A DNA stretch of 64,000 bases. Origin: Tetraselmis striata. Taxonomy: Eukaryota > Chlorophyta > Chlorodendrophyceae > Chlorodendrales > Chlorodendraceae. Each line of letters opens with the position of its first letter. Positions within the stretch are counted from its first letter, which is position 1. Below the pieces are notes generated by a model, which made no database searches, was not told the DNA's origin, and worked only from the letters and a program-made list of their open reading frames with translations. The stretch covers positions 124,001 through 188,000 of the forward strand of contig VCJN01003010.1 in assembly GCA_006384855.1 (NCBI GenBank), read 5' to 3'. Both the position numbers and the translations under genes were made by a program. This document shows, piece after piece, positions 1-11,288 of the stretch.

Positions 1-3
1 CGG

Positions 4-1618
4 TTGCCCTCAAAAGGGGCTCTTTATCATCGACGGCAATATCGACTTCGACTACATGTGGATGACGCTCTACCATGGCGACCTTGCTGCCGACATCGCC
101 CTTACATACACCGCTACTCCCCAAGAAGGCGGGCCACAAGAACATCAACGCGCGGGAGTAGGTCGAGTTATGGGGCGTCACGGTGGCCGGTGCAGTGTAC
201 TTGCAACAAGGCCGAGAGATATATATGATCGACGAACGTGCTGTACGACGGCGTCTGCGACCAAAAGAATTTCTTGCGTTACATGTCCATGCACCGTTTC
301 GAGTACATCCGCGCGCGCGCTGGTGAAGTATGCTAAGGCAAACGTGAACAAGACCGTGGCGGACCCGTGGACTTGGTTTCGTCACGGAGTTGTCGAATCC
401 AACCTCAACCGAGCCGTTGTGCTGGCCCGTGGTGTCCAAACTACATGGACTACGAGACCATGTTGGCGTTCTAGCCGCGCAAGGACAACCTCGGCGAATT
501 GCCGAATATCAGCAACGTCCACCGCAAGCACAAGCCGCTCGGCACCGTTTTCAAGACCGTCTGCGACTCCGACACGGTCATGATTCATATGGAGATACAA
601 GAGGGCAGCAAGCAGGACGCGATGCGCACCAAGACGCACTCTCCCGAGCTCGGCCGCACGGCGGCATGCACCCTGCGAATGTGCGAGGCTGCCACCGAAA
701 GAGCCTGGCGCTACCATGCTCGCCGATGCGCGGTTCGGCTCGGTGAAGGTGCAAGCTTACTCTATAATGCCTCTTTATGACCTGCATCTATTGCTCGTGA
801 CGCGCCGCTGAGTATGGTGTTGCTGCACCATCTGGATTTGTGTGCTGCTACTGCCTTACATGTACTCGCATGCGCGCAAGCCGCTGTCGCCGTCGCCAAG
901 TGTGGCCGCCACTTCTATGGCATCGTCAAGGGTTGCTCCGGTCTGTGCCCCCAAGGCCTTCCTGCATGTTGGCATGGGGGCCGCTTCTGCGGGCAGCTGC
1001 GCCGTCCTTTCGCTCGGCAATTTTGGGCGGTCAAGACCTCGAGGCCATCGGCTACAACGAGAGAAAGGCGATGTTCTTTGTTACTACTGTGAGCGCGGGC
1101 GCATTGGCCGATGACCCGACTACATTCAACGCTGGTCCGCCGTTGACTTCAACAACTTGGCGACACACACTATCAATTGTCATGCCGTCGTGGCTGAGTA
1201 CTTCCGGCGCAACCCGCGGGTGGACAACAACAAGAAGAGCCGGCAGCACGACCTGCCCCTTCATGATGACGCCTGTATAACCCAAGATTGCTTATTCAGT
1301 CTGGCTGCTATACTGGCCGGCATGCACGCTACTGACTGTTAGAAGCTTATCCGCCACCATGTCGCGGACACACATTCCTACAAGGCCATGCCCGTCAAGG
1401 ACTTCGCCGAGTTGCTGGCCACGGCGCTCATCTACAACAGCCAGCCCGAGAGCACGCCTTGGTCCGTTCAACACACGTGCGGGTGGCTGCTTATAAGTGC
1501 ACCAACCTCTCCCTCCAAGAACACGCCCAAACCCCCGCCAATTTTATCAAGTACCCCAACGGCCCAATCCTTAGTCGTTAGGCATGCCAGTGATAAACAA
1601 AGTTATGTATGGAAATAA
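4..1618 (+). pseudogene. PiggyBac-like (DDE_Tnp_1_7) transposase remnant
   Basis: Pieces of a PiggyBac-family DDE transposase lie in order along about 1.6 kb of the plus strand in shifting frames. Recognisable stretches are FLRYMSMHRFEYIR (near 270-315), the catalytic-core-like LPNISNVHRKHKPLGT followed by QEGSKQDAMRTKTHSPEL (about 500-655), a segment ending AIGYNERKAMFFVTT (about 1045-1085), and RVDNNKKSRQHDL (about 1218-1257). The family enzyme cuts and pastes its own DNA at TTAA sites. The copy begins before the window edge, contains several frame changes and stops, and has no visible C-terminal zinc domain, so it is inactive. Terminal repeats could not be assigned. Family membership rests on motif order recalled from related algal and oomycete proteins, without an alignment. 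Confidence 0.75.
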
Positions 1619-1762
1619 CTGCCGCCTACCCGTAGGGGCGCCGGTGCCTGGATATATGGGAGACATGGAGCCTATGGGTTGTTGTTAACGTTTTATGCTT
1701 ATTTTGGAGTTATTCACAGGTTGTCCACTTGGATCAGTCTAACATCAGCCCGCCTTTACTAG

Positions 1763-2793
1763 GGGGCCTTTGCGAACTTTGGACCATCACGTCAACATCT
1801 ACGGTACACGTCAGCCCGTACATTCTCTTGTACGCGAAAATTGGACCAAGATGTTGGTCTAATCTTCCCCAACTTGGGACCAAAAATGAAGTTGGGATCA
1901 TACAACATATTGGAGGAAAGAAATCGTCGGTGTTTTATTTGAGCGGCGACATGATAGTCGTACCGGAACTGCTACGGTTGCGGCGGTGGGCGGCTATGAT
2001 TATAGCTCCGGGTGGGGCTACGGGTGGGCCAGAGGCGGTGGAGGACGCATCTTCGTGCTGCGCGGCCCGCCGCAGCTCGCGTCATTTCAAACAGCCCGCA
2101 TACAGCCGTACCCACCAGCTAGCCCACACCCCTACGATATGCCTTGTGGTAACTACGCTCCCGTTTCGTCGGACACGAGCTCCGAGTCGTTGGTTGAGGA
2201 GGATGTGCAGCTAAAGAAGGTGTAGCCCATGGAGTGGAAGCGACGGTGGGATTCGACCCCGCGTTGGATCTCAACGTTGTTGCACGCCGCGGACGCCGCC
2301 CGTATATATGCTACGACTTAGGGAAGCAGGCGAACCAATTATCCCGAGCCAACGCCCCCCTTAGGAAGAAGTTGGAGAGGAAACTGCGGAAGCTTGCCCC
2401 AGTCCAGGACGAGAAGCTTCTTGAGGGGCGGGGGCTGCACGAGCGGACGGAGGCGATCGTGAAGGCGTGGGCGGCGGGCGACGCACGTAAAAACCGCGAC
2501 GGCGTTAGCGACTCCAGGTGGCATGCAATGCGGGAGCCGGCGCATGACGACAACAATGCGCTAGAGAAGGGACAAGCGGGCTACAAGGCGTGGTTGGAAA
2601 TTCGTGAGTACCTCGCGCAGACGGCATGGGTGCGTGGGCGAAGACCTCCCTCCTAACCCCCATGACGCGGACCTCCGCGTCATCATGTGACGATGACATG
2701 CTGACTAGTATGTAGGCCCGCGCGGGACGTGGGACGCTAATAAGTTGAACCAAAGTTGGGTCCAATCCTTGATCCAAAGTTGCGAAGGTCCCC
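1763..2793. mobile_element. candidate ~1-kb DNA element with inverted ends
   Basis: The left edge reads GGGGCCTTTGCGAACTTTGG. The right edge, read on the minus strand, begins GGGGACCTTCGCAACTTTGG, so the ends are inverted copies differing by a few single-base indels. Further in, AACTTGGGACC-like motifs (about 1865-1900) are mirrored by AAAGTTGGGTCC (about 2752), as in subterminal repeats. No clear target-site duplication was found. It may be a non-autonomous element or the edge of a larger one that also includes the PiggyBac remnant. Confidence 0.4.
2234..2656 (+). CDS. hypothetical 140-aa charged protein inside the candidate element
   Basis: An open frame of 140 codons begins at the first ATG after the TAG at 2223-2225. 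The product is rich in Arg, Lys, Glu and Ala, and residues about 35-80 look strongly helical (for example LRKKLERKLRKLAP). There is no signal peptide, membrane segment or recognised domain. A preceding open stretch (1986-2225) ends just before it. Lying between inverted ends, it could be an accessory DNA-binding protein of a transposon or chance coding. I do not recognise a family. Confidence 0.3.
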   Translation: MEATVGFDPALDLNVVARRGRRPYICYDLGKQANQLSRANAPLRKKLERKLRKLAPVQDEKLLEGRGLHERTEAIVKAWAAGDARKNRDGVSDSRWHAMREPAHDDNNALEKGQAGYKAWLEIREYLAQTAWVRGRRPPS

Positions 2794-3501
2794 ATTGTAT
2801 TGCGCCGCATACGGTACCGGGTCACCAATAGTTTTTCGTGTAAATCGTATTTTATGATTGCACGTTTAGCGTTCGGTAGTTATCATTAGGCGATGACTCG
2901 GATTATCTCTGTTGTTTTAGGTGGCGGATATTCTGGGGAGAAAAGGGGGCCGGGTGGCTTTCCTTCGTCCTTTTCGCAAAATAATTCCTTTTCTGGAATA
3001 CACTGCTTAAACTACTGTTTTACGATGGTACGGGGGCCTATACTAAAATACTTAATGATGAGTGCCCACTGCACCACAAGCACTTGCATGTATGTTGATG
3101 TACGGGCAAATGTACTAAGAAATGTACAAGTGTGCAGTATGTAGGCGTATCCACATCGATGTATATATTAACACATATAGTAGTGCACCATATATCTATC
3201 CAGAAATATGCATACTAAACGACTAATATATTGTGCTAGGTGGCAAAATACGCCAATAACATGAATATAATGTACCGCCGCGTTCGGCTACGCGCCAGCA
3301 GGCTGCCGCCGCACCCCTAGTTTGCATATTAACCCTATCCACAAACCCATCGCAGTGTCACATCATCCCCCCCGCCCCCCCCCCCCCCCCCCCCCCACAC
3401 CCCCCCCCTCGCCCCATCAGGCGCAGTAGGGTCCCACTACCATGTCGCAAGACGCAGCCGCTCTATGCATCACCATACGGGCGGACAACAAATAACAAGT
3501 C
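2794..3501. other. non-coding stretch with poly-C tract
   Basis: AT-rich sequence with no coding signal, followed by a C-dominated tract at about 3367-3412 interrupted by a few other bases. Nothing else recognisable was seen. Confidence 0.6.
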
Positions 3502-3933
3502 TTGGAATATACATGGATCAAGTATGGCACCGGCAAGTGGGTGGACGGCTACACGACGTTCAAGGACCTTCTTGTCTCCAACCTCCCCGCGGACTACCCA
3601 CAATTGCCATATGAGTGTTTGATATGTCTCAAGAACGTGCATGACCCCGTCGCAGCCATCGTCCTCGTCCTCGGGCGCTCACGATACCTTCGCAAAGACA
3701 GAGATTGCACAACGTTCTTAACCAACTATGCCTTTGATATTGTACTAGAGTTCATGTCGTCGCAATTCCTGAAGTTCGTCATCGAGCGCGGCATGTATGT
3801 GCTCAAACAACCCGCCCGCGTGAACCCTTTCGTGGCAATGATTTCAACGTCCTCCACAAATACGAAGGCACTTGCCGAAACGCCATGCTCTACATGGTAT
3901 TTTTCAATCTATTGGTTGCCATCTGCATTATGA
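3502..3933 (+). CDS. unrecognised 143-aa ORF
   Basis: An open frame with protein-like composition (residues such as WIKYGTGKWVDGYTTFKDLL near the start) that does not look like shadow coding. Coding-like composition continues for about 130 bp beyond the end in another frame, including a hydrophobic segment, so this is probably a piece of an older, decayed gene. No domain or family is recognised, and an origin from a mobile element is possible. Confidence refers only to its having been coding. Confidence 0.25.
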   Translation: MEYTWIKYGTGKWVDGYTTFKDLLVSNLPADYPQLPYECLICLKNVHDPVAAIVLVLGRSRYLRKDRDCTTFLTNYAFDIVLEFMSSQFLKFVIERGMYVLKQPARVNPFVAMISTSSTNTKALAETPCSTWYFSIYWLPSAL

Positions 3934-4471
3934 ATGCTCCGTTGTTACCCTTCCATATGCTCTACCGTTGTTATTTGGCTGCCAACATTGTCGATGTTGC
4001 TCCAGGACGACCCATTCTGAGCCACATGCGTGCAAACAACCCATTCGTCAAAGTACTAAAGTAGATTATCAAAAAAGGAGGGCAGAATGAAAGGGGGCAC
4101 CTAAAACAAAATATAATCTGGGTCGCCTCAAACAATTACACGCAACCTTTTCCCGTTACCGAAAGAAATTATCCCCGTGGGTCGTTTATATCAAAGGTAT
4201 AGTCGCTACTTCAGGATTTTAAACAATTTCTGATGGCGCTCAGCAACAGGAATGTCAAGAGACAAAGCAAAGAAAAATCATCACCAACGCTTATTACGGA
4301 TTAGTCGCTAGTCGCTATATGCAAGGCACTGCGTGCTGCTGCCGCTCCGGAGTGAGAGTTGTTGCAACCGTCGTCGTCCAACATCGTCTGTGCGGCGCGG
4401 TCACACGCAGCGAGCTCGTGGCAACTCCCAAGGTTTTCCCTGATTCCAGGCTACTCTAGCGGCGACTCTCG
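3934..4471. other. upstream region of the Rieske oxygenase gene
   Basis: The end of the decayed coding signal is followed by about 400 bp of mixed composition with no recognised feature. It should contain the promoter and 5' UTR of the gene starting at 4472, but no TATA box or known motif could be supported. Confidence 0.4.
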
Positions 4472-4996
4472 ATGGAAACGTACGGCGGCTGCTCACCGCG
4501 CGCCGTGTCCGGCACGCTCAGCAGCCGCCACCGGCCGGCGGCGTACTCTCCTCGATCCCGGCCGACGCGCCGGCAGGCCTCGGCGCGCGTCGTCACCTCG
4601 GCGTCCGCCGCCCAATCACGACGCAGTCCGCGCCCTCAGCAGCAGCCGCGGGAGGCTTGCGTGTTGACTGCGGTGGACAGCGCGGCTGAGGCGGCGGTCG
4701 CCGACGCCGGGCAATGGGCTGCCACAATGGACGGCGCCTGTCCCATCGACTGGCGGGACCAGTGGTACGCGCTGGCGTTCCTCGGGTGCGTGCCTGCGGC
4801 GCACGCGAGCTCCTGAAAAGAGGATATCAAGAAACTACGTTCCCCGCCTGCCAGCGCGTCCCGCCCCTTGCTGACCTCTCGTCAGCCCTGTTAAGTGCTG
4901 AAGTGCCAGCGCCTCCCCTCCCATTCTGTCGATTTATTTCAGAGTACAGACGGATGTTTCTTCAGTCTTAAATGGGTTCTCATTCCCTTCGGCGGA

Positions 4997-5090
<94 letters not shown>

Positions 5091-7450
5091 CGTGTGTGTG
5101 GTGGTGTGGTGTGTGTGTGTGGGGGGGGGGGGGTGGAGGAGGGGGGCTGTGCAGGGCTTGCAAGCGCATATGCCAGCGGACACACAATGCCACCCTCACT
5201 GGCTGAGTCACGGGTGATGCATGCCATGAGCCGGTAGGGACCTGCAGGAGAACCAGCCTAACGCCTTCACAGTCATGGAGGAGCCGCTGTACGACCCCCC
5301 TCCCCCCCCCCCCCCCCTCCAAGGCACCACTCCCTGCGCCCTCCCGACTCGCCCCCATGCTGCATGCGCGGCATCTCACGCCCATCTCAGTGCTCTGCGC
5401 CCCCCTGATGCTGCGCAGTGTGGTGTGGAAGGAGCCCAGCAGCGGCTGCTGGAGGTAACGTCCCCCCCCCCCCCCCCCCCCAAGTGTGCCTTGCAATCGG
5501 CTTGGACCCGCCATACTCTCCCACTCACCACCCAGCCGCACCTCACATTCGTGTGACCTGGCCCATGCCGGCAGGGTGTTCCGCGACTCGTGCCCGCACC
5601 GGCTCGTGCCGCTGTCGGAGGGCCGCATCGACCCCAAGACTGGCACCCTGGAGTGCCCGTACCACGGATGTGCTCCCCCTCCCCCCCCCCCCCCCCCCTT
5701 GGCACCATCCCTACTGACAACCGAACATCGATTCTGTTGGTATAGTTGCTGCATCTAGTTGCAATGCCGCTGCTGCCGCATACCGTACACTGGAATACGG
5801 TCTGCGGGGCCAAAACAGTATGTATTGGTTTGCATCTTTGCATCGGAATGTTTTTTGTATTCGTGGTCTATTCTGATCTATTTTCCCTTTTATTATTTCA
5901 TACCATTTCATGTCTGTATGGCATTTAGCCAGTCAGTCATTCCAGACACCCCATCAAAGCTGTACATTATGTTGCAGCAGTAGTCCGCGCACACTCTCCT
6001 GCCCCTTCCCCCGCCCGTCTCACGTCTGGCCTGACAGTCCAACCTGCGCTCGCATGTGCAGGGCAGTTCGAACCCTCTGGCAAATGCACTGCCATCCCGG
6101 AGGTCAGTGCCGCCATGCCGGCCATTGCCATCGGGTCGAGAGGCAGCAAGGAGGGGGGCCGGGGGGGGGGGGGGGGGGGGAGTGCCGTTGAGACGGCTGC
6201 GTTGCATGGCGCAGGGCGGCGCAATGGATCACCGCTGCGACGCACTCGTCTACCCCAGCGCCATCAAACAAGGCAACGCCGCCGCCCCCGTCCCCGCCAC
6301 CGCCCTGCACGCACTCCATCCTCACCGCCACCGCGCTCCGGGGCGTTCACCCCGCGCTCCCGCTGCACAGGCATCCTCTTTGTGAAGCCCACGCCCTTCC
6401 GGCGGCTCACCTCCCGCGTGGTGGTGGATCAGCACGACAACCTTGTGGATCTGGACGACCTGGACACCAGCGGCATCCCCATCGTGCCGCTCCTGGAGGT
6501 CCCCCTCCCCCCCCCCCATCCCCACCCCCTGCTCCCCCATTTGCCGGAACCCCCTGAGCACCCCGCCGGGCAGAGCGGCTGACGCCCCCCCGCGCGGGGC
6601 CCCTGCAGGAGGGAGCGGGCGGGGTCACGCTTGACGTCGCCCGCGATTTTCCGTACGACTTTGCGCTGCTGATGGAGAATCTGCTGGATGTGGGGCACGT
6701 CCACTTCACCCACCAGTGAGTAGCTCGTGCCCAGCCTGCACATTTGTGTCTCTCGGGGCAGCCGGAGCGTCCCATCCAGGCGCAATTCACCCTCCATCCC
6801 CCTCATTTTTTTCCTTTCAGCCCCCGCCCTCACCCCCGCCCCAAACGCTGCCGGTCCATCCCGCTGCAGCTCGACCATTTCACGGCGCGAGAACGCCCCA
6901 GTCACCACGTTGACGCTGGACGACCGCGGCAAGTGGGGCTTCACCGGCAAGCAGGGCCCGGAGGCTTCTGGTAATCGCACGAGCGTGTTTCAGGTTGGTG
7001 TGCCTCGATGTCTTGGCTGGCGGCTGCCCGCTAGTACCAGGCAGGCGCCGCCCGGGACCTCACTCCACGCTGCCGCGCCGACCCCGCAGGCGCCGGGCTA
7101 CCTGTGCCACACCATTGACCGCGAGGAGGAGAAGGGCAGCGTGCTGCTGATCGTGGTGTACGGCGTGCCGGTGGCGCCTGGGCGCTGCCGGCTGCTCAAC
7201 CGGCAGGTGCGCACCTCCCACCCGATGCCTCCTGCTGCCCTGTCACCCTCCCCTCCCATGCGCCTGTGCGGTGACGTTTGGTGAATATAACTGCACGCGC
7301 GCGCATGTGTGTGTGTGCATATTAGGTAGCGACTATATCTAGTGTAAGAAAGTGTAGGCCGGCCAGTGTATAGTTATGTATATGTGTAGGTGCAGGTAAT
7401 TTCAATATAAGTTTCAATTTGTAGGTGTATGTATGTTGATGTTCGTTATT

Positions 7451-7500
<50 letters not shown>

Positions 7501-7742
7501 AAATGTGTGATGAAGTGGCAATGATTGGTAATTATAATCTGTGAGTGATGGCAGGCACCGCGGGCCAGGTGTGTTCTTTGATTATGTAAAGGGGCGCATA
7601 CGAATCCCCAGACATGGTGTTGACATAGTCCAGCTAATTGCAAGTTGCAGATCCAAGGTGTCGCCTTCGCCCCCGCAATGGCCGCACGTGTCGCAACCTG
7701 CTTCTATACTAAAACCACAGCACAGCCTGGAGCTTATAGACG

Positions 7743-7780
<38 letters not shown>

Positions 7781-10087
7781 CCCCCCCTTCGCGCTAGGTT
7801 TTCAAGCTCAAGAGCAAAATGGCAATGTCAATCATCCCAAAGGTTCCCGGCTGGATGTTCCACCCCAGCAACAACACGGTACGCCTCTCCCCTTCCCCGC
7901 ACCCTTTTACCCTCAGATGAACCACACCACAACGCCCGCGCCTACCGCTGCCTTTAGCGCTTTCGGGTTAGCCCTTCCGGGTTTGGATGAGGCGGCGGTC
8001 GAACCAGCTAAGCCCAATCTACCAATGGCACGTGGACGGTGTCTCTGGAGGATCTCACCTGCCTAGGTCACGATCGTCTGGACATACAAGATTGCGCCGG
8101 CCCTGCTCCGGGGCACTTCACTTTATTCTACAGCACCACAGCGAAAAGACAGCATAAGCCGACTGGCTGCCTATGTGACCGCCGCCCATTAGCGCTGCGA
8201 ACAACCCTGTCGCTCAGTGTAGACAACGCGTGTTCCTGCCGGCCCGATCGCCGTTCCTTTGGGGGGTGCCCCGGCCGTGCTCGTGCTTCCTCTGCCTGTC
8301 GCGATCGACAGCTGCACTGTGAATCCGTCATTGGGGCGACAGCGCTGTGCCTGAGGTGCGCCGCGCCCGGCAGATCCTGGAGGACGACGTGATCTTTCTC
8401 CACCGTCAGATGAAGGAGTTTGTGGCCCGAGGTGCGCGCCCAGCCGGTGTCCTCTGCGCTTTGTGCCTGCAATCCTGGCCGGGGACAGCAGCATCCACAC
8501 ACAGAACCTGAATCGCTGCCAACATGCCGATGATATGGTGCACTGCCTGGTACATGCACTCATATCATCAAGTGTCCCGGGTCTACCCGGTTGATGCATT
8601 AGCCCTTTGGGGTTCGAATGAGGCAATGGTCTAAGGGCTATGCCAGACCTACGACTGCGGTTGGCGCACGAGGTCAAGTGCTGGGGCGGCTTTGGCCGAT
8701 GTCCCCGGGCAAACTTTTACATGCACTCATTTACCGTGGTGACATGTCATTGGAATAGGGGCCGGAAAACAATGATTGTTTTGCAGCAACGCGTCGGAAT
8801 ATCCGTGCTGTACTTGTGGTGTAGTCTGATATATTCCAACAATGTAGCTTTATTCCTATCTATATACGGCGCGGCGGGAGGGGGAGGGGGTATACCGCGG
8901 AAATTCGGGAAGGAACCCAGACGTTCCTCATCAAGCATAGTTGTCAACGTCGACAGCTCCTGCGATGAAGCGGGAGGCAGTGCGCCGAGGCTCTCCTGCA
9001 AAGAATGAATGTTGGCAAGGGCGCCGCGAACCCGAAGCGTGGTTCCGGTACTTAATGAATATTTTTGCGTAGAAATGCATATCACAACGCAAACGGCCCG
9101 TTGAAACGGACGCTTGCCCTGCTGGTAGTTGCTGCTAGTCTCGCGCATGCGTTACCCGGGTAACCACCGCTTGCATTCCACCGGCGCTGTTGCTGAATAC
9201 ACACGGACAATGCATGCCACGGAATTGACACCGTAGCACCCCACTTGTGGTGGGGCCACTTGATGTCGGATGGACACGCTCTCGTCGCCTGGCGCCGATG
9301 ACCCTAGCCGATGTAGTCTGACGTTGTAAGCGCGATTTCGCGGTGTGCCTCGGACCTGCGCGCAGGCTCGGGCCACAAGAAGGTCGGGCAGGTGTACCGC
9401 GTGCCGTATTCCTCCGACGCCTTTGTGGTGGCGTTCCACGCCTGGCTGGAGAGGTGCGCGGCTGGCTCCCTCCATGCCCCCCCGCCCCGCTTCCCCCAGG
9501 CGGCTGCGGCACCTGCCTTTGGTAGGCCCGCGGTACACCTGAACCTGTTCCGCTTGCAGGTGGGGCAGCTTTGGCCCATTTGGGCGCATGGATGAGCAGT
9601 GGCTCAAGGTGAGCTTTTACCTCCGCTCCCCTTGCGCTTCATGCCTGCCGTGACCAGTGCAGCCACGCAATGGCAGTGCTGCTGCCCGCGCTTACTCCCC
9701 CCCGGCCTCTCCTCTGCTGGACAGACCATCGGTCCCGAGCAAACTCAGGAGCAGCTGCTGGATCGCTACCAGTCGCACACAAAGGGCTGCAAGTATGCCC
9801 CCCTTCCCTGCTGGCAGCCTTGCCCTCCTTCACCATGTGACCGATGCCACACAGTCGGCCCGGTGCTCGGACAGCCACATCCCATCCGCGCGGCACTGCA
9901 TCGCACCTGTGGACCCCCCTGCTGGCACGCAGCCGCACTCACCGCTGCCTCACTCCCGTCGCCATGGCGCGCAGATCGTGCAGCGCCGCGTTGTCCACCA
10001 TCGAGCGCCTCAGGAGTTGGCTGCTACTGGGTGATGCCCCAAAGACAATGTATCACTCACCTGGTTGCCATCCTCATCTTTGCCCCC

Positions 10088-10118
<31 letters not shown>

Positions 10119-11288
10119 CCAAACACACACATACATATAGACGCGCGCGCATCCATTCCTGCCTCCCGTTCCCATAGTTCTCTTGCCTCACCAGCAGTGC
10201 GGAGAGTCGAAGTTCAGGGGCTGTGCCGCTCTCCCGCTACCGCCAGGCGCCGCGGCGGCCGCGGCGACCTCCGTGCTCGCCACCCTAGCGCTCTGCCTCA
10301 AGACGGCAGCGGCCAGCGCTGCCGCCGCGGGCGGGCACACGGCGGGCGCCTCGGCCCCGGTTTGGGGCGCCTCCGCGGCGTCCGTCCCAAAGTGGCTGGC
10401 CGCCATCCCAGCAGGTGGAGCGCCCCCCCTTTGCACACGTATGAATGTGGCCGTGGGGCGTCCGCGGCGCCGTATTTTTACAAATCGGAGTTTGTTTTGG
10501 AAGGAATATTATCTGTATCGTCTTTCAAACACAACTAGGCGGCATTGTCGGGCAGGGGACTCCCTTTCTCCATCACCTTGTTCAAGACGAAAAGTTGAAT
10601 CCCCCCCCCCCCCCCCCCCATTATTACTGCATATCGAGCTATGCAACTGAAGTTAAGAAATAATGTTCGCATATGTATGAAGTGGCGTAAATCATGTTAA
10701 ACGCGGTATGTTGCGCTTTCTTTATATGCAGCAGTGCCAAAACACCGACGACTCGGTTTGTGGCACTGTAAACTATCGCCTTACGGGGTCGAGTGGCCCC
10801 TCGAGGCGGCTGCGCGGATGTTCGAATTCGTCCAATTCATCTTCGGCGGTGTTCTCGGGTGTCGCGGTAGGCAACGCATATGTTCGCGGTCGCCGACTTC
10901 GGCACTGAGTAGGCCGGGCGGCAAGCCCCCCCATCTCGTCGCGCGCCGTCTATTCCGCGGTTTCTTGGACAGGCAAAACCGACGATCCCGCTTCCGGTTC
11001 GTCGAGTACGTGTGCAAGTTGTCGCGCCGCTGTCAGCAGGGTGCGCGGGCACGTTCTCCGCGATACTGATACCATACTGCCTGGCGGATACGGAGGTACG
11101 TCCTCCGTGGTTACGATTCCGACTTGTCGCTGACACTCACCATGTGCCGCCCAGCCGCACTGCCGCAGCTTGCCGTGGCCGCCGTTGGCGCGGCGGCGCT
11201 GTGCGGCTTGGTCGCCCTCTTCCTGCACCGCCAACGGCCGAAGTACTTGCAGGGGAGCTGGCCACCGCCCAGGAACATCAACCCCTGA
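4472..11288 (+). CDS. Rieske [2Fe-2S]/non-haem iron oxygenase, PAO/TIC55/PTC52 family
   Basis: Seventeen phase-consistent exons: 4472-4785, 5238-5288, 5419-5454, 5575-5669, 6062-6102, 6215-6272, 6371-6498, 6609-6715, 6870-6993, 7090-7206, 7798-7878, 8374-8431, 9366-9453, 9560-9608, 9725-9792, 9975-10030, 11155-11288; about 534 aa. An in-frame cassette exon at 10205-10414 would add 70 aa. Order: Arg/Ser/Ala-rich plastid transit peptide, [11 protein letters not shown], Rieske ligands CPHR and CPYHGW with 18 residues between H and C, mononuclear-iron motif [12 protein letters not shown] (N-x2-D-x2-H-x4-H) completed across an intron, HSTISRREN, family C-terminal CxxC (GCKSCS), and a final Ala/Leu-rich membrane helix. 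Known relatives oxygenate chlorophyll-derived or related substrates at plastid membranes; the substrate here is unknown. Intron 6 uses a GC donor. The CxxC argues for PAO/TIC55/PTC52 rather than CAO. The exact last exons are the least certain part. Confidence 0.88.
4999..5089. repeat. compound (GA)n(GT)n microsatellite in intron 1
   Basis: About 45 bp of GA repeat runs directly into about 43 bp of GT repeat, followed by GTG-rich sequence and a poly-G run near 5121-5133. It lies inside intron 1 of the Rieske oxygenase gene and creates long but meaningless Cys/Val and Arg/Glu open frames on both strands. Confidence 0.95.
7455..7498. repeat. (CA)n microsatellite in intron 10
   Basis: About 22 CA units in intron 10 of the Rieske oxygenase gene. 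The same intron has a poly-C tract at about 7744-7779 shortly before the 3' splice site. Confidence 0.95.
7744..7790. repeat. poly-C tract before the intron 10 acceptor
   Basis: An uninterrupted run of about 36 C, then G and seven more C, ending a few bases before the TAG acceptor at 7795-7797. It takes the place of the usual polypyrimidine tract of the intron. Confidence 0.9.

Noticed and set aside
5460-5482. Homopolymer C tracts as assembly gap fillers
   Set aside because: Tract lengths vary, many are interrupted by other bases, and flanking exons join in phase across them, so they are real sequence, although exact lengths may be imprecise.
4939-5754. 271-codon open frame on the minus strand
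   Set aside because: It is created by the (GA)n(GT)n microsatellite and poly-C/poly-G tracts in introns of the oxygenase gene, and the true exons lie on the plus strand.
8590-8650. tRNA-like GGTTCGAAT box
   Set aside because: A B-box-like motif occurs in an intron of the oxygenase gene but no A box or cloverleaf can be drawn. A similar ~50-bp stretch near 7964-8020 suggests a small intronic repeat instead.
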